Assembly (NCBI GenBank): GCA_964058805.1
Contig: CAXKVV010000591.1
Span: 1 to 23,988 of the forward strand
From: Schoenoplectus triqueter
Lineage: Eukaryota > Streptophyta > Magnoliopsida > Poales > Cyperaceae
Direction: 5' to 3'
DNA length: 23,988 nt
Position numbers and translations under genes: made by a program. How positions within the stretch are numbered: position 1 is the first letter of the stretch; each line of letters starts with the position of its first letter. Positions 11,268 to 20,386 of the stretch are shown piece after piece. The notes under the pieces were generated by a model, which was given only the letters and a program-made list of their open reading frames with translations, had not been told where the DNA came from and made no database searches.

Positions 11268-11330
11268 CATTCGTAGCGGCTGTGTAAATATTAGTGCATT
11301 GGCCGACAACTAACACAACCGCTACGGATG
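11268..11330. repeat. GC-rich 18-bp hairpin in AT-rich DNA
   Basis: CATTCGTAGCGGCTGTGT at 11268-11285 pairs with ACACAACCGCTACGGATG at 11313-11330 (16 of 18 positions) across a 27-base loop. The pairing does not extend well on either side. It could be the remnant of a transposon end or a structured RNA; no function can be assigned. Confidence 0.6.
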
Positions 11331-11339
11331 CATACAGAA

Positions 11340-12180
11340 CATCAGGAAAATAAAAATAGGATGAAATAGAAATTATCACGCGCAATTTTTGAGACGGGTG
11401 CTTCTATAATCCATATGTTGTCTTGAGGGAATTTAATTTAAAAAGTACAATGTACGGGGCTTATAATTTTAGGTCTATTGCAATCCTTATGAAATTTTTT
11501 TGCAAAGAGAAATGAAACATATAATTTTATATACTTTTTATGTATATCTTGAATATGTTAATTTAAAGATTAAGCAAGTCACAGTGAGGCAAAATTAGAT
11601 AGCAAGATATATAATTGAAGCATTAGACTGCATAACACACTTCTGTAGAAGTATATGAGATACATTAATAAAAAGGAAAAGAAACAAAAAAAATACAACA
11701 TTAAATTACTGTTGAAGCAGTAAAAACATATAAATGTTTAACTCAGGAGGCCATTAGCACGTCTATTAGATTTTAATGAAAAGCAAAACATAGAGATCTC
11801 AACAACATTGTTACAGACAAATATTCTTCATATATGGGCAACAACACACTCAAATTTTGAGTTGTCCAATGCCACCAACAACTCAACTAACGACATAAAG
11901 ATCATAGAGTAAGGATAAATTTTGTAGAGAGAAATCATCTAAAACATTCATATGTCATCTAGATAATAGATCATAGACTGTATAAAAACTGATAGGAGCC
12001 ACCAACTTTTGTAACAGCTTCAAGAGACAAGGCCCAACAGAAATTAAGAATAAAAAACTGTTTTGAAAGTTTGTAAATATATTTTCATACTCGAAAATCT
12101 TGAGACAAATGTTATTGGATCCAGTACCAACTAACATAAGCATGACTTGAAGAATAATTCATTCACTATGTAGCTACCAC
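11340..12180. other. Intergenic, no gene seen
   Basis: The longest ORF is a 62-codon minus-strand frame at 11955-12143 with no domain. Nothing else is supported. Confidence 0.5.
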
Positions 12181-12340
12181 TAAACTGATTCACCGGGAAA
12201 ATATTTTTTAGGAGTCGCTACCCGATATTTACCGGGAAAATATAAAGTTAAACATATTTGCCCAAAGGATAAGAATTGAATTCGTATATTGGTTATGAGT
12301 GTGGAAGGTGTTAGACACCACACTCACCCGATTTACTTAG
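12181..12340 (+). mobile_element. Fragment resembling an LTR-retrotransposon repeat
   Basis: The phrase GGAGTCGCTACCCGA, a duplicated ACCGGGAAAATAT (about 12191 and 12230) and GTGGAAGGTGTTAGACACC resemble a repeat common in plant Ty3-type (Tat/Ogre) retroelements as I remember them. It has no coding part. The downstream stretch to about 12900 could belong to the same element, since GGGGTATTTATAGG at about 12810 looks like an LTR TATA region. Confidence 0.35.
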
Positions 12341-12724
12341 TCTTTACTAGTCTGACCTTAAAATAAAAATAAACAAGTAGTAAAAATAAAAGATAATAGG
12401 ATATTTTTACTAAAGTTATAAAAATAATAAAGAGAAGTAAAAAAACAATAAAGAGAAATGAAGAGTTCAGAATTATTCGAAAATATTGATAAGTCAGAAA
12501 AAACCTCCTCCACCGGACATCATCTTGACATTTGAGAAGGATTCACTTAACGACTTGAATAACTTAGTTTAATTTTATAGGTGGACATTATCGAAGGGTC
12601 GACGGAATTTCGACACCAACGAGGAAGCTTCGCTACAACCTATCATTTTGTGGTTCACTCATTTTTTTTTCTACTCAATTGATATGGATTTTTTTTTTAC
12701 TCAAAGCTTGGAATGTGGATAATT

Positions 12725-12772
12725 GTTAATACTCTTTATATGTGTTTTGTTAATACTCTTTATATGTGTTTT
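12725..12772. repeat. Perfect 24-bp tandem duplication
   Basis: A 24-bp unit beginning GTTAATACTCTTTATATG is present twice head to tail (12725-12748 and 12749-12772) without mismatches. Confidence 0.9.
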
Positions 12773-12914
12773 TGCTTCTCACCAGTCATGGGAACGAAAT
12801 ATGGCAAAAGGGGTATTTATAGGTGGAGGAGGTTGCATACTGCCATGCTATGCACAGTTTTCACATTTATTTCCTGAAACGACGGACCAATGCATCAAAA
12901 GTTGAGTAGATTTT

Positions 12915-13360
12915 AGTAATAATATGATTTATTAAATTAATATTATTAAAAATAAGAGTGAGAAACATAAAATTTCAAATATACGAATGGCAGCACGCCA
13001 CTGCCAGTGGCGCGTTGTTTGAATTTACGAAACGCGCCACTGACAGTGGCACGTTTTATTTTTTATATTTTTTTTTACGAAACGCGCCACTGGCAGTGGC
13101 GCGTTTCCGGTTTTTTTTTTTTACGAAACGCGCCACTGGCAGTGACGCGTTTCGTTTTTTTTTTTTTACGAAACGCGCCACTGCCAGTGGTGCGTTTCCT
13201 TCTTATATATACAAAATGCACGCATGCCACTTGCGCTGCGCGGTGTTTCATTATTTTTTTGAAACGCGCCACTGGCAGTGGCGCGCTGCCATTCGTATAT
13301 TTGAAATTTTACGGTTTTCTGTCTTATTTTTAACAATATTAATTTAATAATACTTATTAA
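12915..13360. mobile_element. Long-inverted-repeat element filled with GC-rich palindromes
   Basis: Outer arms at about 12929-13016 and 13262-13351 are reverse complements, with a perfect 26-bp core at 12969-12994 and 13285-13310. Between them lie seven palindromes with core CGCCACTGNCAGTGGCG, centred at 13004, 13043, 13093, 13139, 13184, about 13226 (degenerate) and 13275. T-rich spacers separate them at about 45-bp spacing. No coding capacity is credible. It could be a foldback-type or MITE-like element, or part of an LTR. No target duplication was identified. Confidence 0.75.
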
Positions 13361-13445
13361 TAATAAAAACTGAAAGTTGAGAGTCCTTCACAGAATTAAT
13401 TGAAGTTGGGATGAGCATCTCAGGTATGTTTGACCATCGTTTTTG

Positions 13446-13447
<2 letters not shown>

Positions 13448-13508
<61 letters not shown>
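13448..13508. repeat. (TTA)n microsatellite
   Basis: About 20 uninterrupted TTA units; the poly-Ile minus-strand ORF at 13344-13535 is its shadow. Confidence 0.97.
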
Positions 13509-14173
13509 GTTTTCAATAATAATGTTAAAGAGCATTCATCCTTGTATTTGTCCAAGATTAATATGAAATTTTTCTATAGTAACGCTTGGACCGAAAAAAA
13601 TTCATAAATAATTTTATCAAATTTGAGATCCACGTGTTATATTATTTTCTTTTTATGCAAGGTTATCATCTGTGTAATTGGATGGTCATAGTGCATTCTG
13701 CCAGATGCCTCCTATGATTATAGAAGTTAAAACAGTTTTAACTCTATTTACCAACATAACACGGATCCTGTCGGGTCACACCGTATAGGAGTTAATCGGA
13801 GAATCTTATTGATTAATTATGAATTATTTATAATTAATAATAAGATGGTTATAATTAATTATATATGATATAATTATATTTATCATAGAGATGACAAGAA
13901 GCAAAAATCAGATTGAATTTATAACGTGTTGGACACGTCGTATAAATTCGCCGAAACAACAAACGAGAAAAAAATATAATTGCAGATGACAATTATATAT
14001 ATTTGATTTGGATTTTAAATGTTAATTATGGATTTGAATTATGGGCAAAAGCCCATTTATAATTAAAGTCTTAATTAATAATTAAAAGCCCAAAATCAGA
14101 AAAGCCTAAAATTGAAAAAACCCAAAATCCGAAAAGCCCAAAAAGGCCCATGAAAAGCCCATGACGACCTCCA

Positions 14174-14328
14174 AGGGTATTTTGGTAATTTATCCAAAAG
14201 CCCAAGGGTATTTCGGTAATTTGGCCAAAAAGCCCAATGGTGTTTTGGTAAATTGGATGAACTTTAAGGGTATTTTGGTCTTTTCACATTGGAACCTCCC
14301 TACTTTTCATGAGGGTATTTTGGTAATT
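14174..14328 (+). repeat. Five GGGTATTTTGGTAATTT units upstream of the LTR TATA box
   Basis: Units start near 14175, 14206, 14240 (variant GGTGTTTTGGTAAATT), 14268 and 14312, spaced 28-44 bp, with interleaved AAAAGCCCA(A) phrases. Their position just upstream of TATAAATAGAGG suggests LTR promoter or enhancer repeats. The short ORF at 14161-14355 reads through them and is not credible. Confidence 0.7.
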
Positions 14329-14346
14329 TGCCAATCTTACATTTTC

Positions 14347-14358
14347 TATAAATAGAGG
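14347..14358 (+). promoter_or_regulatory. LTR TATA box
   Basis: TATAAATAGAGG is a strong plant TATA match, followed by a GAGTGAGAGAGAAAC stretch where transcription could start. A second TATA-like site (CTATAAATATAC) lies at 14401. Confidence 0.55.
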
Positions 14359-14757
14359 GGTAGAGTGAGAGAGAAACTTCCACCAAATCAGTTCTACTTT
14401 CTATAAATATACGGTTGTTTCAGAATTCACGGGATCGGTGAATAGTGTTTTTACGAAAATTGCGGTATTTCTGCATATTTGTGAAACAGAATTACTGCGA
14501 GTCGTGAATAGTACTATTTCGTCTTTTTCTCAGGTGAATAGTGTTTTTGCGAGAAACCGCGGTTTCTGGCAAAAGAAATAAGCCGCTCTCTGATTAGTCA
14601 TGGTGGATAACCTACAGAGGCATCAGACGTTTGGTGCTCCGAAACAAGCCGATTTTCATTCCAATTAAAATTTGGAAGCGAGGTATAACATCTTATATTA
14701 ATCTATTTAATTGTTAAGTAGATTAATGTTTTAGAAATCAATCATGGAGTAGATCAA

Positions 14758-14947
14758 TAAAGGTTTAAAGATGTGTGTATCTCTCGGTAATCATCCGACA
14801 CATCACTTTAACCCTAAACTTAAGTTAGAAGTAAAATAATATTTTATCGTCTTTTGTAAAGGATTAAATGTCTGTAACTCTCGGTTATTATCCGACATAC
14901 TTTAATCCCTAACTTAAGTAGAAGTAAAATTTTTGTTCTACGGTCTT
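14758..14947 (+). repeat. Tandem duplication of about 95 bp inside the LTR
   Basis: The unit ATAAAGGTTTAAAGATGTG...CTCTCGGTAATCATCCGACA...ACTTAAGTTAGAAGTAAAAT...CGTCTTT at 14758-14854 is repeated with substitutions and small deletions at 14857-14947 (CTCTCGGTTATTATCCGACA...). Confidence 0.75.
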
Positions 14948-15079
14948 TCCGCAGCTTGAGCATTAATGAGATTTGGACATTCCGAATCCCTACAGGATCA
15001 TGATAGTGTACTAATAATTTTATAATTATATTTATTTTTTGATGTCTCAGTTTGGGTCCATGTCCAAAATTAGGTTAAC

Positions 15080-15108
<29 letters not shown>

Positions 15109-15111
<3 letters not shown>

Positions 15112-15511
15112 TGAGGCTATGGTGCTTCGCGAAGCACAAAACCTTCCGTGCTTCGCGTCCGTATCTCGAATTTGAAAGTTCATACGCTCGATCCAAACCG
15201 TTGAACATGATCTTCATATTGAAATATCTTTGGAGATCAAATTTTATATTTTTTTGAATTTTTTTGCTATTTTTTAAATGAGTATAAAATTTGCTGATCT
15301 AACGATTTCTGCACCATCCAAAACTTGCGATTTTGTACCCATCTAAAAAATAGCAAAAAAATTCAAAAAAATATAAATTTTGATCTCCAAAGATAGTTCA
15401 ATATGAAGATCATGTTCAATGGTTTGGATCGGGCATATGAACTTTCAAATTTGAGATACGGACGCGAAGCACGGGAGGCTTTGTGCTTCGCGAAGCACCA
15501 TAGCCTCACTC
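15109..15511 (+). mobile_element. Hairpin MITE A1 (subfamily 1)
   Basis: 403 bp, a near-palindrome with arms of about 170 bp around a 60-bp unpaired centre. The ends read GAGTGAGGCTATGGTGC and its reverse complement. Subterminally it has the perfect 16-bp palindrome GTGCTTCGCGAAGCAC followed by a second GTGCTTCGCG. Four extra bases (GAGA) precede its left end. Confidence 0.93.
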
Positions 15512-15535
15512 TATATATATATATATATATATATA

Positions 15536-15938
15536 GAGTGAGGCTATGGTGCTTCGCGAAGCACAAAACCTCCCGTGCTTCGCGTCTGTATCTCGAATTT
15601 GAAAGTTCATACGCTCGATCCAAACCGTTGAACATGATCTTCATATTGAAATATCTTTGGAGATCAAATTTTATATTTTTTTGAATTTTTTTGCTATTTT
15701 TTAAATGAGTATAAAATTTGCTGATCTAACGATTTTTGCACCATCCAAAACTAGCGATTTTGTACCCATCTAAAAAATAGCAAAAAAATTCAAAAAAATA
15801 TAAATTTTGATCTCCAAAGATAGTTCAATATGAAGATCATGTTCAACGGTTTGGATCGGGCATATGAACTTTCAAATTTGAGATACGGACGCGAAGCACG
15901 GGAGGTTTTGTGCTTCGCGAAGCACCATAGCCTCACTC
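15536..15938 (+). mobile_element. Hairpin MITE A2 (subfamily 1)
   Basis: 403 bp, same ends, arms and centre orientation as A1, with only scattered substitutions. Both strands carry chance ORFs of about 93 codons reading through the (TA)n as Tyr-Ile repeats. Confidence 0.93.
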
Positions 15939-15963
15939 TATATATATATATATATATATATAT

Positions 15964-16367
15964 GAGTAATGCTATGGTGCTTCGCGAAGCAAAAAAAATT
16001 TTGTGCTTCGCGTCCGTATCTCAAATTTAAAAGTTCAAACGGCCGATCCAAACCGTTGAACATCATCTTCATATTGAAATATCCTTGGAGATTAAATTTT
16101 ATATTTTTTTGAATTTTTTTGATATTTTTTTGATGGGTACAAAGTTTGTTGATCTAAAGATTTCTGCACCATCCAAAACAAGCGACTTTATACCCATCTA
16201 AAAAATATCAAAAAAATTCAAAAAAAATATAAAATTTGATCTCCAAGGATATTTCAATATGAAGATGATGCTCAACGGTTTGGATCGGCCGTTTGAACTT
16301 TTAAATTCGAGATACGGACGCGAAGCACAAAATTTTTTTTGCTTCGCGAAGCACCATAGCATTACTC
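15964..16367 (+). mobile_element. Hairpin MITE A3 (subfamily 2)
   Basis: 404 bp with ends GAGTAATGCTATGGTGC. It shares the hairpin plan with subfamily 1, but has A/T-rich sequence between the two GTGCTTCGCG blocks and AAACGGCCGATCC in place of CATACGCTCGATCC. It is clearly related but a distinct subfamily. Confidence 0.92.
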
Positions 16368-16387
16368 ATATATATATATATATATAT

Positions 16388-18244
16388 TTGAATTTTGTTC
16401 AAAGCATTAATGATATTGCTCAAAGACGTGAATTAAATATTATGAAGAAATTTTGCTCATTTATCATATATGTGCGCCATTTTATATCATGCCATTGTGA
16501 CATTTTGATGTTGTCTCATTACTGAAATTAATTAATTATTATTTTTTATTTTTTTATTTTTTAATTGTGAATTTGGTTCTTTAATTTGCGCAAGAATTCT
16601 GTTTCTGGACTTTATAGAAGTAATGCACCCATTGTAAAAGGGTTAGATTAATAAATATGTACAAGTTACGTCAGGCAACTTGGATCATTATTTTAAAAGG
16701 TGTTAACATAACTGGTGACCTCTAAACTTGACAATGTTTAAATAATTTCATACCATAAAGCTTTCTGTCATGTCTTTCTCTCTCTCTCTCTCTCTTTTGT
16801 TGTTGTTGTACCATTCCATTTACTTGATTTGATACTTCCATTTATGTCAAGACATGACCGTTGCATGCTCACATTTATTTTAGTATGGTACAATCTTTAC
16901 TAGTATGGTGTGAAATTTGACCGGTAAAAAAAATATTTTCACATATTTTCTCATTTTCTCATTAAAAGACTATAAAATTCTCACATTATTTTATTAATTA
17001 GGACATGATTTATAATATTCATACCATTGCATCATGTAATTTTACCTTACGAAAGTTCATCATTATTTTATTTATTTATTCTATTGTTATTTTTTTTCCG
17101 GTTATAATCTGGGTTCATTGAATCTTAATTGGAATAATGAAGAGAAAATTTTATGGCATGTGCACCATTTTGAAATTATTGATTCAAAAGAAAAGTGTGT
17201 AAACACTTATTATTTCAAATGTTGATATAGAATGTGACCCTGCGTTCATAACGCAAAGCTTGATGAGTTAATGCTGCAGAGTCATGACAATTCACTTAAC
17301 TTTATATTTATATGATTTGACACTTCTATGAACTAAGCTGCAGCAAGGACGAGATTCTCATTCAATTTGATTCGGTCATCTCCATAAAACTAGTTTTGGA
17401 GTTGTGCTTTATTAAAATGATTTGTTGACTGGTTCGTAAGATATGGGTGCTTCTTCTCTTTTTTTTTTTTCATATACATTATTTTTGACAGATTATTTAC
17501 AAAATTTTGAGCCTGACAGGTCTCTACGTTTTCAATTTGATATTTCCATGGGCTAATTTGCATCAGAGACAAGATTCTTGAAGGTTCACATTAGTTTTGA
17601 TTGAGATGTCTCCATGATGCTAAGTTTGGATTAGGAAGTACTCTTGTATTTATTTCATGAAGCCAAACTTGAGCTCATGACTGATCAAAATAAATAATGT
17701 TTGTTAAAATATTCGTTGACTGGTTCAAAAACTCAGTCTCATTTTACTTTTTCGCCTGAGTAGTTATGAATTACCATTATTTTTTTATTCAATATTATTA
17801 TTGAAAATTATGCGTACTCATAACCATTTGCAAAACTAATTTGGAGATGTAACTGTAGTATATACCTGATTTAAAATGTCTCATTTTGTTTTAAGGTTTC
17901 AACTTCATTTTTATTTTATCGTTTGAATTTGACTAGAGAAAATATACTAATTTAGTACTTTTCGCTTTGTCATGGATATTATATTATTTTTATCTTTAAC
18001 TTAAAGATATATTTATGACGTTATGTCTTATATCGCATGCATAAATATTAACGCCCCGCCTTTTTTTTAAGGAGGATGGTTTGTTATAATCTTACGATAG
18101 TACATGAACAGTGCATGAAATGCTAATTAAAATGCATGCCTTATGAAAATGATACCTTGAGGCAAAATATTTCGATGGCCGGCTTGAGTAAATATTTACT
18201 TGATTGCAGAGCGTCATCCAAGTCGTTATGTTGAGATGTCTACA
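16388..18244. other. Intergenic spacer between the MITE arrays
   Basis: No gene. A (TC)n microsatellite lies at about 16777-16796, followed by (TTG)4. Two diverged tandem units are visible at about 17311-17446 and 17531-17735: both contain ATTTGA(C/T)A(C/T)TTC(T/C)ATG, then GA(C/G)(G/A)AGATTCT and end near GTTGACTGGTTC. Unit function is unknown. Confidence 0.5.
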
Positions 18245-18279
18245 CACTACTACACAAAAAGGTTTTTGTAGCCCTACTT

Positions 18280-18530
18280 AATAGCGGTTATATAATAGAA
18301 CAGTTATAAAAGACATTAATAGTGGTTGTTTAATAGCAATCGCTATTAAAACTGAGCTTTTTATAGCGGTTGCTATTAAACAACCGCTATTAAAGCCTTT
18401 TATAGCGGTTCTACTAAAAAGTCGCTATTAAATGGTACCTTTAATAGTGGTCACACCAAAAAAATCGCTATTAAATGTCAACCTTTAATAGCCGTTATTC
18501 AATGACAACCGCTATAAAATGGGTCATACG
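18280..18530. repeat. Left subterminal repeats of the CACTA-like element
   Basis: About nine copies of (T)AATAGCGGTT or its complement, including the hairpin TAGCGGTTGCTATTAAACAA with its partner CCGCTA. Such arrays are the expected transposase-binding sites of CACTA elements. Confidence 0.75.
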
Positions 18531-18633
18531 AATATGCACCACTATCCACGGATCACCAATATATTTTTTAATCTACAGCGTCCATTTTAATCGATCTAAC
18601 GCTCAGAAAATTCCCACAGATTCATCCATTTCT

Positions 18634-18680
<47 letters not shown>

Positions 18681-18683
<3 letters not shown>

Positions 18684-19069
18684 TGAGGCTATGGTGCTTC
18701 GCGAAGCACAAAACCTCCCGTGCTTCGCGTCCGTATCTCGAATTTGAAAGTTCATACGCTCGATCCAAACCGTTGAACATAATCTTCATATTGAAATATC
18801 TTTGGAGATCAAATTTTATATTTTTTTGAATTTTTTAAATGAGTATAAAATTTGCTGATCTAACGATTTCTGCACCATCCAAAACTAGCAATTTTGTACC
18901 CATTTAAAAAATAGCAAAAAAATTAAAAAAAATATAAATTTTGATCTCCAAAGATAGTTCAATATGAAGATCATGTTTAACGGTTTGGATCGGGCGTATG
19001 AACTTTCAAATTCGAGATACGGACGCGAAGCACGGGAGGTTTTGTGCTTCGCGAAGCACCATAGCCTCA

Positions 19070-19072
<3 letters not shown>
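18681..19072 (+). mobile_element. Hairpin MITE B1 (subfamily 1, 11-bp deletion)
   Basis: 392 bp. It lacks about 11 bp of the T-rich stretch next to the centre in the left arm (GAATTTTTT runs straight into AAATGAG). It otherwise matches A2 and B2. Confidence 0.92.
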
Positions 19073-19110
<38 letters not shown>

Positions 19111-19113
<3 letters not shown>

Positions 19114-19511
19114 TGAGGCTATGGTGCTTCGCGAAGCACAAAACCTCCCGTGCTTCGTGTCCGTATCTCGAATTTGAAAGTTCATACGCTCGATCCAAAC
19201 CGTTGAACATGATCTTCATATTGAAATATTTTTGGAGATCAAATTTTATATTTTTTTTAAATTTTTTTGCTATTTTTTAAATGAGTATAAAATTTGCTGA
19301 TCTAACGATTTCTGCACCATCCAAAACTAGCGATTTTGTACCCATCTAAAAAATAGCAAAAAAATTCAAAAAAATATAAATTTTGATCTCCAAAGATAGT
19401 TCAATATGAAGATCATGTTCAACGGTTTGGATCGGGCATATGAACTTTCAAATTTGAGATACGGACGCGAAGCACGGGAGGTTTTGTGCTTCGCGAAGCA
19501 CCATAGCCTCA

Positions 19512-19514
<3 letters not shown>
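19111..19514 (+). mobile_element. Hairpin MITE B2 (subfamily 1)
   Basis: 404 bp, full length, same centre orientation as A1, A2 and B1. One GTGCTTCGTG change breaks the second GTGCTTCGCG block in its left arm. Confidence 0.92.
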
Positions 19515-19554
<40 letters not shown>

Positions 19555-19557
<3 letters not shown>

Positions 19558-19931
19558 TGAGGCTATGGTGCTTCGCGAAGCACAAAACCTCCCGTGCTTC
19601 GCGTCCGTATCTCGAATTTGAAAGTTCATACGCCCGATCCAAACCGTTGAACATGATCTTCATATTGAACTATCTTTGGAGATCAAAATTTATATTTTTT
19701 TGAATTTTTTTGCTATTTTTTAGATGGGTACAAAATCGCTAGTTTTGGATGGTGCAGAAATCGTTAGATCAGCAAATTTTATACTCATTTAAAAAATAGC
19801 AAAAAAATTCAAAAAAATATAAAATTTGATCTCCAAAGATATTTCAATATGAAGATCATGTTCAACGGTTTGGATCGAGCGTATGAACTTTCAAATTCGA
19901 GATACGGACGCGAAGCACCGTAGCCTCACTC
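19555..19931 (-). mobile_element. Hairpin MITE B3 (subfamily 1, inverted, 26-bp deletion)
   Basis: 377 bp. The asymmetric centre (GGGTACAAAATCGCTAG...) is the reverse complement of that in the other copies, so it sits in the opposite orientation. The right arm lacks 26 bp between two GCGAAGCAC repeats near the end, as expected from deletion between short direct repeats. Confidence 0.92.
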
Positions 19932-19957
19932 TATATATATATATATATATATATATA

Positions 19958-20349
19958 GAGTAATGCTATGGTGCTTCGCGAAGTAAAAAAATCTTTTGTG
20001 CTTCGCATCCGTATCTCGAATTTAAAAGTTCAAACGGCCGATCCAAACCGTTGAACATCATCTCCATATTGAAATATCCTTGGAGATCAAGTTTTATATT
20101 TTTTTGAATTTTTTTGATATTTTTTAGATGGGTACAAAGTTTGTTGATCTAAAGATTTCTGCACCATCCAAAACAAGCGATTTTGTACCCATCTAAAAAA
20201 TATCAAAAAAAATATATAATTTGATCTCCAAGGATATTTTAATATGAAGATGATGCTCAACGGTTTGGATCGGCCGTTTGAACTTTTAAATTTGAGATAC
20301 GGACGCGAAGCACAATTTTTTTTTTACTTCGCGAAGCACCATAGCATTA

Positions 20350-20352
<3 letters not shown>
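19958..20352 (+). mobile_element. Hairpin MITE B4 (subfamily 2)
   Basis: 395 bp, ends GAGTAATGCTATGGTGC, close to A3. It has a few extra deletions in the A-rich part of the right arm. Confidence 0.92.

Positions 20353-20384
<32 letters not shown>

Positions 20385-20386
<2 letters not shown>

Larger units (their letters stand above)
13692..15000 (+). mobile_element. Probable solo LTR of a Copia-type retrotransposon
   Basis: The stretch has LTR features: a leader with CACGGATCCTGTCGGGTCAC, a TATA box (TATAAATAGAGG at 14347) with a GAGA-rich start downstream, five GGGTATTTTGGTAATTT-like units at about 14174-14325, and GTGAATAGTGTTTTT repeats near 14450 and 14535. Candidate termini are TG at 13692 and CA at 14999-15000, flanked by TCATAG and TGATAG, an imperfect duplication. 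An alternative 3' end is CA at 14994. No primer-binding site (TGGTATCAGAGC) or internal genes follow, so a solo LTR is the simplest reading. Assignment to Copia rests on remembered similarity to plant LTRs, not on coding sequence. Confidence 0.55.
15081..16387. repeat. Hairpin-MITE array A with (TA)n linkers
   Basis: Order: (TA)12 at 15081-15104, MITE A1, (TA)12 at 15512-15535, MITE A2, (TA)n at 15939-15963, MITE A3, (TA)n at 16368-16387. Every element is bounded directly by (TA)n on both sides. The two-base duplication expected for a TA-targeting transposon cannot be told apart from the microsatellite itself. Confidence 0.93.
18637..20384. repeat. Hairpin-MITE array B with (TA)n linkers
   Basis: Order: (AT)22 at 18637-18680, MITE B1, (TA)19 at 19073-19110, MITE B2, (TA)20 at 19515-19554, MITE B3 (inverted), (TA)13 at 19932-19957, MITE B4, (TA)16 at 20353-20384. 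It is the same architecture as array A with longer (TA)n linkers. Confidence 0.93.

Noticed and set aside
12994..13290. CRISPR-like look: palindromic repeats at about 45-bp spacing
   Set aside because: The spacers are T-rich simple sequence, not unique, the repeats vary, there are no cas genes, and the host is a plant nuclear genome.
12958..13347. ORFs with repeated arginine- and alanine-rich peptides on both strands
   Set aside because: Shadows of the GC-rich palindromes; several frames and both strands give similar repeats, and no start context or domain is present.
14161..14355. 64-codon ORF in the LTR
   Set aside because: It is a translation of the GGGTATTTTGGTAATTT repeats.
15001..15080. 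Primer-binding site of a full-length retrotransposon after the LTR
   Set aside because: No TGGTATCAGAGC-like sequence or polyprotein follows; a solo LTR is simpler.
15039..16030. ORFs of 66-93 codons on both strands with Tyr-Ile runs (also at 18475-18747, 18885-19070, 19366-19629 and 20244-20579)
   Set aside because: They are palindrome arms read through (TA)n; nearly the same peptide appears on both strands because the elements are hairpins. No evidence for coding.
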